Below the pieces are notes generated by a model, which was given only the letters and a program-made list of their open reading frames with translations, was not told the DNA's origin and searched no databases. The translations under genes and the position numbers were made by a program. Positions 15,755 through 22,794 of a DNA stretch of 34,635 bases are shown piece after piece (position 1 is the stretch's first letter; each line of letters begins with the position of its first letter). The DNA is taken from positions 1 through 34,635 of the forward strand of contig CAYVFC010000087.1 of NCBI GenBank assembly GCA_964450715.1. The letters are read 5' to 3'. Source of the stretch: CAYVFC01 sp964450715 (GTDB lineage Bacteria; Myxococcota_A; Polyangia; Polyangiales; JAFGIB01).

Positions 15755-18079
15755 TCAACTCGAGGGGCAACCGGCGTCGGTGGTCACCGCCACATCGTCG
15801 AACCAGACGTCCTCCAGGCTGAAATCCCAGGTCGCCCCGGAGGTCCCGTAGGCCCTGAGGAAAAGCTCCACGGTATGGCCGGCAAGAGCCGGATCCAGGC
15901 AGGTAGTACCCTGGGTCCAGATGTTGGCCGTGGTGGGTAGAATGTCGCAGTTGTCCGTGCTCCCCGGGCACACGCCGAAATCCGCCCTGTCGTCCGCGGC
16001 CGACGCCCGGTACCAGTAACTCACCGCGGGCCCGCCTGTGGCGTCCGGATGCGGTACCTGGATGTACTGCGACACCATGGCATAGGAATAGGTTCTTTCA
16101 ACGCCCAGGTGCAAGACCACGTCGCCGGAATGGGCCAGAGACGGGTCGTTGACCATCTCCAGGGTGGGCGAGGGCGGCGGCGAGCCGTTGACAAAGGTGG
16201 TCTGCTTCCAGGAAGAGTACAGCGCCGACACCAGGGCGTTCTCGAACCCGCCGCCGATGGGCCCGGGGCCGTGCTCGCAGGCGGGCTCGGTCACCAGCGC
16301 TATCGATGTCACCGTGGCCGACAGGATATCGGCACATGGTCCTCCGGAGGTCAGATACGCGGTCAGGCCCAGGTCGGCCGTGGAACCGCGCGGCCAGGGA
16401 GGCAGGCAGAAACGCCGGCTTGCCTCCGAACCGCCGGTTGCGGGCAGCACCGCGACCCTGGATCCGTTCAGGCTCACGGTCAGCTCCAGATCGTCGGCCG
16501 GTCCGGCGCCGGAGTAGACGATTTCGAGCGCCAGGTTGGGCGCGTCGTCCACGGCCGGGACCCACATCCGCCCGGTGGTGGTGGGATCGGCGCCGCAGCG
16601 GGTCGAGGTCATGGTCATGGTCCCGCCCGCCACGGTCACGTAGGGGCCGCTGTTGCCGTCGGTCAGATCGGGCCACCCCACGCCGTCCTGCGAGAAATCC
16701 CCGTTGAGCACACCGTCGCCCGGAGCCGGGCAGGCGCCCGAAGGCGCGGGCTCGATCACCAGGTCGTCGATATGAAAGGGATCGAAGTTACATGAAGCGG
16801 GGACATCGAAACGGGTCAATACTATCTCGACATCGGTCCCGTACGCCGACTCGCCCAGGCAGAAGGTGTTGGTCACCCATTCGGTGCTCGACTTGATGCG
16901 TACCCTGTACATGACGCCGTCGATCGTCACCGCGGGCGCGGGCTGCCCGGCCGCGGTCGATCCCATTCTCGCGTTGAACTTCAACCAGAGCGGATCGGCC
17001 GTCTCGTAGGCGGGCACCGGAACCGTCTGCGAAACCGTACCGCCGAAACAATAGGCGTTCTGGGGAAACTCGGCCCACCCCGCGGGATCGATGGCCGCGC
17101 TTCCGGTCATCTCCCAGGCGGCCGCGTCGTCAAAGCCCGGGTCCTGCACCACGCCCTGCCACTGGCAAGCGTCGGTGTCGTCCAGGGCATATCCGACGAC
17201 GCACTGTTCGCAGTTGGTCCCGGTGAAGCGCAGCTCGCAATCGCACCCGGCCGTACCGCCCGAGTCGTCGCAGGTCCCATGTCCCGAGCAGTCCAGCGCC
17301 GCCGTGGCGCAGTCGGGCAGACAGGTCCCGTCATTGTCGTTGTCCTGATAACCGGTGTCGCACTGACCGCATTCGGTCCCCGCGTACCCCTCGTCGCAGC
17401 GGCATCGCGCGGTGCCGTCGGTATCCTCGCAGTGCTCGTTTGTCCCGCAGCTCAGCCCGGCGTTTTCGCAGTCGGGAGAGCAGTCGCCGTCGCCGTCGTT
17501 GTCCTGATGGCCCTCGTCGCAAAAGCACTCGGCCGTTCCGCTCGCGTCGTCGCAGTACTGGTTCTTTCCACAGGAGATGTTGGCGTGCGCGCAGTCGGGA
17601 GAGCAGTCGCCGTCGCCGTCTCGGTCCTGGTAGCCCTCGTTGCAGACACACCCCGGCCGGCCCCCGGAATCGTCGCACGCCTGGTTGCTGCCGCAGGAAA
17701 GCTCGGCCCTGGCGCAACTCTCGATGCACTCGCCGTCGCCGTCGTTGTCCTGATAGCCGTCGGCGCACTCGTCGCAGCGCAGCCCGGCATATTCGGAATC
17801 GCAGCTGCACACCGCCTGGCCGCCGGCGTCGTCGCATTGGCCGTGCCCGGAGCAGGTGTCGGGCTCGCAGGTGGCGCCGATTCCCGCGCTGCCGCCCTCG
17901 CCGCCCTCGCCGCCCCTGCCGTCCTCGCCGCTTGCGCCGCCCGCGTCGCCCGTGTCGCTCCCGCCGTCCGGTCCCCTACCCTTGTCGGACAGCTTGCCTT
18001 CGATGATGGCGGAGCAGCCGAGCGCGTATACGGCCGCCATACCCACAATCCCGGCCTTCAAAAACCGCTCGTCGAACAT
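15755..18079 (-). CDS. Cys-rich EGF-like lipoprotein with jelly-roll modules
   Basis: 774 residues from ATG at 18079, which has AGGAGA 5 bp upstream; the frame stays open to 18391 only because of the ATPase remnant. The lipobox VYALGC gives Cys22, followed by an acidic/Gly-rich linker. About five EGF-like units follow (roughly 65-300; motifs CSGHGQCDD, YQDNDGDGDC and LSCGTNEHC), several with Asp-rich DNDGDGDC stretches that look calcium-binding. Then come about three jelly-roll domains with the strand motifs of carbohydrate-binding modules, each starting with a D-P-G-F/GGFENA-like sequence. The whole suggests an outer-membrane-anchored adhesin or glycan-binding protein. Ligand unknown. Its gene is followed by the TPR-PEGA gene. 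Confidence 0.82.
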   Translation of the reverse strand: MFDERFLKAGIVGMAAVYALGCSAIIEGKLSDKGRGPDGGSDTGDAGGASGEDGRGGEGGEGGSAGIGATCEPDTCSGHGQCDDAGGQAVCSCDSEYAGLRCDECADGYQDNDGDGECIESCARAELSCGSNQACDDSGGRPGCVCNEGYQDRDGDGDCSPDCAHANISCGKNQYCDDASGTAECFCDEGHQDNDGDGDCSPDCENAGLSCGTNEHCEDTDGTARCRCDEGYAGTECGQCDTGYQDNDNDGTCLPDCATAALDCSGHGTCDDSGGTAGCDCELRFTGTNCEQCVVGYALDDTDACQWQGVVQDPGFDDAAAWEMTGSAAIDPAGWAEFPQNAYCFGGTVSQTVPVPAYETADPLWLKFNARMGSTAAGQPAPAVTIDGVMYRVRIKSSTEWVTNTFCLGESAYGTDVEIVLTRFDVPASCNFDPFHIDDLVIEPAPSGACPAPGDGVLNGDFSQDGVGWPDLTDGNSGPYVTVAGGTMTMTSTRCGADPTTTGRMWVPAVDDAPNLALEIVYSGAGPADDLELTVSLNGSRVAVLPATGGSEASRRFCLPPWPRGSTADLGLTAYLTSGGPCADILSATVTSIALVTEPACEHGPGPIGGGFENALVSALYSSWKQTTFVNGSPPPSPTLEMVNDPSLAHSGDVVLHLGVERTYSYAMVSQYIQVPHPDATGGPAVSYWYRASAADDRADFGVCPGSTDNCDILPTTANIWTQGTTCLDPALAGHTVELFLRAYGTSGATWDFSLEDVWFDDVAVTTDAGCPSS

Positions 18080-18264
18080 CGTTCTCTCCTGTCCGGCGCG
18101 CTTTTTCGTCCCCTGGCGCCAAGCAACGGAAGACCCGTCAAGGAGTAGAACTATAGCGCGAATCGGGCCGACGAAAAGGTCCCTCTCCCCTGTCCTATCC
18201 GGGCTGCCGGCGACGAGCCGGTTTGGCGTAAATGGACACGATCCGGGCCGATATGGACCGCTTC

Positions 18265-18391
18265 TGAGCGCCTTTCGTATGAGTGCGCTCTTACCGATAC
18301 GGCGCCGCCCATAGACGACCGCGACCCGCATCGCGCCGCCGCTGAAGAGCCTCTTCAACAGCCGCAGTTCCTCGTTTCTACCGATGAACAC
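18265..18391 (-). pseudogene. 5' remnant of a second ATPase_2-type ATPase gene
   Basis: From GTG at 18391 the first 42 codons read MFIGRNEELRLLKRLFSGGA, then a Walker A region VVYGRRRIGKSALIRKAL. This aligns with the start of the intact ATPase at 1777-3186 (MFIGRTHEIGLI, VIYGRRRVGKSTLIREA). After that the similarity stops: no Walker B or later domain is present, and the frame runs on in unrelated sequence into the lipoprotein gene. It is the decayed head of a paralogue. A short fused protein could in theory be made, but the lipoprotein has its own ribosome site. Confidence 0.75.
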
Positions 18392-18405
18392 GCCTGTTAC
18401 CTCAC

Positions 18406-18525
18406 GATAAAACCGGCCTATAACGACCCGAATCGGCAGCTGCCCGGACCTTCGACCCGGCCCGGCGCCCGGTTCGAAATCGGCCTATCACGAACCTCAC
18501 TTTCAACATAGGCCGATTTTATCGG
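18406..18525. promoter_or_regulatory. Inverted and direct repeats upstream of the ATPase remnant
   Basis: GATAAAACCGGCCTATAACG (18406-18425) is partly repeated directly as AATCGGCCTATCACGAACC (18478-18496). It is matched in inverted form by ATAGGCCGATTTTATCGG (18508-18525). The first arm starts 14 bp from the start codon, exactly as the GTTGTGCAAA arm does at the intact ATPase gene, though the sequence is different. This looks like the equivalent private operator of the decayed copy. The rest of 18392-18711 shows nothing I can support. Confidence 0.6.
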
Positions 18526-18711
18526 AGCGAAAACCGGCGCGCGTTAAGGCTCACACCCGTTCGGTCGAGGGCCATCGCGTTCGGGGATGTGGAAATACGG
18601 CTATCCGGTCGTCCACGCCTTCTTCGAATCCGACCCGGAAGAAGCCCCCCCGATGTGCTCCAGCGCCGGCGAATCGGCTACGAGCAGATCGCCTCTACCT
18701 TGTACCGCTTA

Positions 18712-18768
18712 GCGTATAGTCCGTATTGGCGTATAGCGTAGCGTATAGTCCGGCGTATAGTCCGTATT
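18712..18768. repeat. GCGTATAGTCC tandem repeat
   Basis: GCGTATAGTCCGTATT occurs at both ends (18712-18727 and 18753-18768), with shorter copies of GCGTATAG(T/C) between them. The block abuts the 5' break of the biotinyl-domain fragment, so it may mark the recombination junction that removed the rest of that gene. Confidence 0.7.
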
Positions 18769-18940
18769 AACTTCGCGAGGCGATCTTCTGCTGGTGATCG
18801 AGGCGATGAAGATGCTGTCCCGCGTCACCAGCCCCATCGACGGCACGGTCAAGGAGATGGCGGCGCGGGCCGGCCAGCAGGTGGCGAGAGGCGAGTTGCT
18901 GTTGAAGATACGGCCCCGGCGGTCGCGCGACGAGGAGTAA
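18761..18940 (+). pseudogene. Orphan biotinyl-carrier domain fragment (3' end of a carboxylase gene)
   Basis: The frame ending in TAA at 18938-18940 reads GDLLLVIEAMKMLSRVTSPI and continues with DGTVKEMAARAGQQVARGEL, LLKI and an Arg-rich tail. EAMKM is the biotinylation motif, with Lys at 18809-18811, and the P-x-D-G-T-V and G-x-x-V-x-x-G-x-x-L turns are those of a biotin-carrier domain. Only the C-terminal half (about 54 codons) is present. A stop (TAG, 18758-18760) and the tandem repeats lie immediately upstream, and there is no start codon with a ribosome site. It is therefore the 3' remnant of an acyl-CoA or pyruvate carboxylase or a decarboxylase carrier subunit; which one cannot be told. 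Confidence 0.75.
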
Positions 18941-19028
18941 GGGGGAACCGGGCGCGGCGCGCGCGCCGGGCGTCGAGTGAGCGCGAGCTTCTCTTGCTCG
19001 ACCGGACCGGTAAGGGTAAAGCGCGGGA

Positions 19029-19280
19029 ATGTCCCATCGCGCAAGGAGGCACCGCAATACGAACGATCCGGTTGCGGCCGCGTGGGCGGGCGCCCTGGCG
19101 GCGTTCGTCCTCGGCAAAGTCCTCGAAATAGCGCTCTCGACCGCAGGGAGAGATCTCCTGCGTTTTTTCCTGCGGGCGCGCTCGCGATTGCGCTCCGCCG
19201 ACTCGTCCGGTCTCGCATCTTTTTTTTTACGGTGCCTCCTAAGCTCCGGTCCGGCCGCGTTCGCCGCCGCAGGTGAATGA
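19029..19280 (+). CDS. Small possible membrane protein upstream of mobA
   Basis: 83 residues with one hydrophobic stretch (DPVAAAWAGALAAFVLGKVL) and an Arg-rich second half. Its TGA overlaps the ATG of mobA (19277-19280), which favours a real, coupled gene. Against it, there is no good ribosome site and the C-terminal half has low-complexity composition. Function unknown. Confidence 0.3.
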   Translation: MSHRARRHRNTNDPVAAAWAGALAAFVLGKVLEIALSTAGRDLLRFFLRARSRLRSADSSGLASFFLRCLLSSGPAAFAAAGE

Positions 19281-19894
19281 TGAAGGTGACCGCGGCCATA
19301 CTGGCGGGCGGGGAGAGTAAGCGCCTGGGAGGCATCAACAAGGCGCTGCTGGAGATCGGGGGCGTTCCCCTGATCGAACGGGTCCTCGAGGTGCTGGATC
19401 CTCTTTTCGATCACATCGTCATCGTCACCAACTCCCCGCGGGCGTTCGACGCCTATCGCGAGCGTTGCGTCATCCTTTCCGACATCCTGAAGAACGAGGG
19501 GCCGCTGGGGGGGCTACACGCGGCGCTGGCTGAGGCCCCGCGCGCGGCGCTCTTCTGCGTCGGTTGCGATATGCCCTACATCAGCGAAGGCTTGATCCGA
19601 GCGGAGGTCGAGGGATTCGATCCGGCCCTGTACGACGTTCTGGTTCCCAGGCACGATGGCCTCATCGAGCCATTGCACGCGGTATACGCGTCCCGCTTGC
19701 ACGCCCGGTTGGCGAGCCATATCGAGCAGGGGCGGGGTAGGTCGATCCGAAGCTTCTTGCAGCAGCTCCGCGTGGCCTGGATGGATCTGACGGGCGACGA
19801 GCAAACGCGCGACGTCTTTAGCAACGTGAATACTCCGGAAGACGTTCGACGGCTTCAAGACGGGGTTCCGTTCGGACGAGGGACCGGGGTATAA
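19277..19894 (+). CDS. mobA: Molybdenum cofactor guanylyltransferase (MobA)
   Basis: 205 residues. The nucleotidyltransferase signature LAGGESKRLGGINKALLEIG sits at the N-terminus (about 9-28), the second motif NEGPLGGLHAAL near 75-86, and the metal-binding CDMP near 97-100. Family length is about 190-210, so it is complete. MobA attaches GMP to molybdopterin in the cytoplasm, producing the guanine dinucleotide cofactor of DMSO-reductase-family enzymes. Two ATG codons stand in tandem; AGGTGA upstream fits the second one (19280) slightly better. No other molybdenum gene is in the window, so the partner enzymes lie elsewhere. It is followed 17 bp later by a lipoprotein gene. Confidence 0.9.
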   Translation: MMKVTAAILAGGESKRLGGINKALLEIGGVPLIERVLEVLDPLFDHIVIVTNSPRAFDAYRERCVILSDILKNEGPLGGLHAALAEAPRAALFCVGCDMPYISEGLIRAEVEGFDPALYDVLVPRHDGLIEPLHAVYASRLHARLASHIEQGRGRSIRSFLQQLRVAWMDLTGDEQTRDVFSNVNTPEDVRRLQDGVPFGRGTGV

Positions 19895-19911
19895 TCGTCG
19901 CGGTTGTCACC

Positions 19912-20643
19912 GTGGGCATCTACGCGATAGCGATCGTCGCGTTGTTCCTGGCCGGCGTAGCTTGTCAAGGCGAGGCCGAGCAGGAGCGGACCGCGCTCTC
20001 CGAGCTGGCGAAACGGGCGAAGAGGCCGGCGTCGGGGGTCGCCAACCGTATCGAGGAGGTGGGCCGCGGTGCTTCCAGGACCGAGACCGAGGCCCCGGCC
20101 GGCGGCGCCCTGTATACGGGGCGGCCCGGCACGAGCGCCGACCCGGGCGGCGAAGAGGTGCCCGGCGGTTCGGAGTCGAATCGGGGAGCACTGACGGTCG
20201 TGGGGCTGGATTCGGATACGGACGAGCGGGAGATCGGGGAGATACCGCTCGAGCAGTGGCGGGAGGCCAGGCGAGAGAGACGCAAGGGCAAGGGGGCCGG
20301 GAGAGGCGCCGATGCCGGTGTTCAGGCGCAGTTGCAGCGCAAGGACGGGGGCGTCGGTTACACCTGCCTGAAATACCGGAAGGTGGTGCGTTCGCTCGGC
20401 TTCGCCTTCAACCACCTGGTCCGCTTCGAAAACCGCTGCTCGCACGCCGTGGTCTGTTCCGTGACCACGAACCGCAATCCGCAGCCGGTAATCGAGAAGG
20501 TCGCGCCCGGCGAAACCCGTACCGCGCTCACCTTCCAGGGCTCTTCGACCCGGGACTTCGACTACAAGGTCGACTGCAGCGGGGCGAAGCCGGCTCCGCC
20601 GCAGTGGATCGGACAACCGGAACGCGACGAGCGCCTGCAGTGA
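19912..20643 (+). CDS. Lipoprotein with conserved Cys-containing C-terminal domain
   Basis: 243 residues from GTG. A hydrophobic leader ends in LFLAGVAC, a lipobox-like site (Cys18), followed by a long charged, low-complexity linker (20-145). A compact C-terminal domain has paired Cys: YTCLKYRKVV, then FENRCSHAVVCSVTT, then YKVDCSG. The domain (V-R-F-x-N-x-C-x-x-x-V-x-C-x-V-T-T...P...V-x-P-G-E-T) looks familiar from exported proteins of unknown function. The leader frame remains open upstream of the GTG, so the start may lie a few codons earlier. The stop overlaps the start of the dipeptidase gene (GTGA, 20640-20643), so these two are translationally coupled. Confidence 0.7.
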   Translation: MGIYAIAIVALFLAGVACQGEAEQERTALSELAKRAKRPASGVANRIEEVGRGASRTETEAPAGGALYTGRPGTSADPGGEEVPGGSESNRGALTVVGLDSDTDEREIGEIPLEQWREARRERRKGKGAGRGADAGVQAQLQRKDGGVGYTCLKYRKVVRSLGFAFNHLVRFENRCSHAVVCSVTTNRNPQPVIEKVAPGETRTALTFQGSSTRDFDYKVDCSGAKPAPPQWIGQPERDERLQ

Positions 20644-21656
20644 GCGAGGGCCCCGATCCCCGGGCAGAGGCGTTGCACCGTCACTGTACGGTGGCCGACC
20701 TGCACGCCGATACCTTTCTTTGGCAGCGGCTCTTCGGGTATGACGTGGCCCGTAGGCACCGTCCCTGGCTGCCGGGCAATCCTTTTTTCAATCACATCGA
20801 CATCCCGCGGGCGCGAGAGGGCGGGCTGAACGTCACCGGGCAGGGGGTGGTGACCCATCCGCTGCGCGCGAGCCGCTGCTTCGAGCGCGGGTTGAGGATG
20901 ATCGACACCATCCAGGAGGAAGTGGCGCGCAACGCGGAAGCGCTTCAGATCGCGCTGGACGCGCGACAGGCGCGCGAGGCCGTGGGCCGCGGGAGGATCG
21001 CCGTTTTCATCGGCGTGGAGGGTGGGCACATGCTCTCCGGGAAGCTGGAGGCGGTCGAGAGGCTGCAACGCGCGGGCATGCGCTACCTCACCCTGGCCCA
21101 TTTCAGCGAGAACGAGGCTGTGTACAGCTCCAACGACAGAGAAAACGCGGATCGACCTCTAAAGCCGTTCGGCAGGGAGCTGGTACGCGAGTTGGAGAGA
21201 CAGCGGGTGATGATCGACCTCGCCCACGTGGCGCCCGGCTGCTTCCGGGAGGTGGTGGAAATGGCCTCCCGACCCCTGATCGTCAGCCATACCGGTATGA
21301 AGGGCGTACACGACATGTGGCGCAACCTGGATGACGATCAGGCGGCGGCCGTCGCGCGCACCGGAGGAGTGATCGGGATCATCTTCGCCTCGGTCTACCT
21401 GAACGGGCACCTCTTTCGTTGCGAGCTGGACGCGCTGGTGGCGCACATCGAGCACTGCCTGCACGTGGCCGGCGAGGACCACGTCGCGCTGGGCAGCGAC
21501 TGGGACGGTTTCGTGACCCCTCCCCGGGAGCTGTACTCGGTCCACCGCTTGCCCGTGCTCACGCGACGGCTGCTGGACCGCGGCCACAGCCCGGACAGGG
21601 TACGCAAGCTGCTGGGGGAAAACTTCCTGCGGACGTTCGAGCAGGTCTGCGGGTAA
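20640..21656 (+). CDS. Membrane dipeptidase (renal dipeptidase family, peptidase M19)
   Basis: 338 residues from GTG at 20640; the frame is open much further upstream, but that part lies over the lipoprotein gene. Zn ligands of the amidohydrolase-fold M19 family are present: ADLHADTF (H-x-D, about 20-27), GVEGG (Glu, about 125), SHTG (His, about 218) and GSDWDGF (Asp, about 285). The family hydrolyses dipeptides, including D-amino-acid-containing ones; bacterial members often act on murein-derived or secondary-metabolite peptides. No signal peptide is seen, so it is probably cytoplasmic. It ends just before the 189-bp palindrome. Confidence 0.92.
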   Translation: MSEGPDPRAEALHRHCTVADLHADTFLWQRLFGYDVARRHRPWLPGNPFFNHIDIPRAREGGLNVTGQGVVTHPLRASRCFERGLRMIDTIQEEVARNAEALQIALDARQAREAVGRGRIAVFIGVEGGHMLSGKLEAVERLQRAGMRYLTLAHFSENEAVYSSNDRENADRPLKPFGRELVRELERQRVMIDLAHVAPGCFREVVEMASRPLIVSHTGMKGVHDMWRNLDDDQAAAVARTGGVIGIIFASVYLNGHLFRCELDALVAHIEHCLHVAGEDHVALGSDWDGFVTPPRELYSVHRLPVLTRRLLDRGHSPDRVRKLLGENFLRTFEQVCG

Positions 21657-21667
21657 CTACCGAAGGC

Positions 21668-21856
21668 GCTCTAGACCTAAAACAAGTTGCGCCATCGTAG
21701 CGAGAGCGCTCACAGTGCGTCAGTTCGGGCCGCACGGAGCGAGGAGCGACGCAGGCGTACTCATCCGTACGTCGAGGAGCGACGAGCGAGTACGGCCCGA
21801 AATGGCATGCTGTGGGCGCTCGCAGTAGGTGCGTTCGCTTGTTCTAGGTCTAGAGC
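21668..21856. repeat. 189-bp long imperfect palindrome between convergent genes
   Basis: GCTCTAGACCTA (21668-21679) and TAGGTCTAGAGC (21845-21856) are perfect inverted ends. Inward, matching stretches include ACAAG, GAGCGC(T/C)CACAG and TTCGGGCCG, and the core holds GAGGAGCGACG repeats and GCGTACTC/GAGTACGG. Overall the two halves are clearly inverted copies with mismatches. The right end overlaps the last codons and the TAG of the response regulator gene (21850-21852). It looks like a species-specific palindromic element, and the RNA of either strand could fold into a long hairpin that ends transcription of both convergent genes. Confidence 0.75.
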
Positions 21857-22650
21857 AGGGGGGCCATCAGCTTGCGGAACTCCTCTTCCTTCAGAGGTTT
21901 GCGAAACAGCGCGGCCACTTCCAGCTCGATGAACCGCTTGACGTCTTGCATCGAGAGCTTGTGGGAGATGACCGCCACGTTCAGCCCTACCACGGTCTCG
22001 TTCAGGTGCTCGATGAACCCGAAGACGTCCGGTTCGTGCACGTTCATGTCCACGATCACGATGTCCGGCGGCGATTGCTCGATCGATTCGATGGCCTCGC
22101 CCGACGAGGGGGCGTGCCGTATCCGGCACTGGTCCTGCAGTTGCGATCCGATCCAATCCCGCTCGCTGCTCAGGGGAGAGACCACCAAGACCAGGAGCTC
22201 GGCCTTGGGGTCGACCATGCGCGGAGCCGGAATCGAATGGCGACGGACGCCCCCGACGTCGCTTGCCCCCCGCCGCATCCGCGCCTTTTCCACCATTACC
22301 TCGCAGGCGGCGGCCAGCTCCTCCATGTCGCCAAAGGGCTTTTCGATGTAGCGATCAATGTCGAGATGGAGCATCTCGATGGCGTTCTCGACCGAACCCT
22401 GCCCGGTGATCATGGCGATGCCCACGTGCGGGTCGATTCCCCGTATCTGCCGGACCAGATCCACCCCGCTCTGGCCCTGCAGGTTCCGGTCGACCAGCAG
22501 CAGGTCGAAGGTGCCGTCGATGAAAACCCGGAGACCCTGCTCGAAGGATTCGACGCTGGTCACGTTGCAGTCGGAGTATTTCCGCAGGCCCTTTTTTAAA
22601 AGCGCGTGGATGACGGGCTCATCATCCACGACCAGTATTTGCGCCTTCAT
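21850..22650 (-). CDS. Response regulator with two receiver domains and no output domain
   Basis: 266 residues from ATG at 22650. Receiver 1 has the acidic pair Asp9/Asp10, phospho-acceptor Asp54 (LLVDRNL), Thr82 (AMITG) and Lys104 (EKPF), so it should be phosphorylated. Receiver 2 (about 150-266) has Asp201 (IVIVDMN) and Lys251 (FRKPL) but Ser-Pro where the acidic pair belongs, so it is probably a pseudo-receiver. No DNA-binding, GGDEF or other output is fused. Such proteins work as phosphate relays or by protein contact. No histidine kinase gene is adjacent. The stop codon lies inside the palindrome at 21668-21856. Confidence 0.85.
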   Translation of the reverse strand: MKAQILVVDDEPVIHALLKKGLRKYSDCNVTSVESFEQGLRVFIDGTFDLLLVDRNLQGQSGVDLVRQIRGIDPHVGIAMITGQGSVENAIEMLHLDIDRYIEKPFGDMEELAAACEVMVEKARMRRGASDVGGVRRHSIPAPRMVDPKAELLVLVVSPLSSERDWIGSQLQDQCRIRHAPSSGEAIESIEQSPPDIVIVDMNVHEPDVFGFIEHLNETVVGLNVAVISHKLSMQDVKRFIELEVAALFRKPLKEEEFRKLMAPLL

Positions 22651-22794
22651 GGACGGTAACGATCTCCGAGTACAGGCTCGATACAATAGTATACCCGAAG
22701 CGGAGGCGCTTGCTATCGGATTGTCCCCGCGCCGGATTCGGCGTCACGCCAGCGGACCGCGAGGGCGTCTGTTCAGTGGTGCGCAGGCGCGGTT

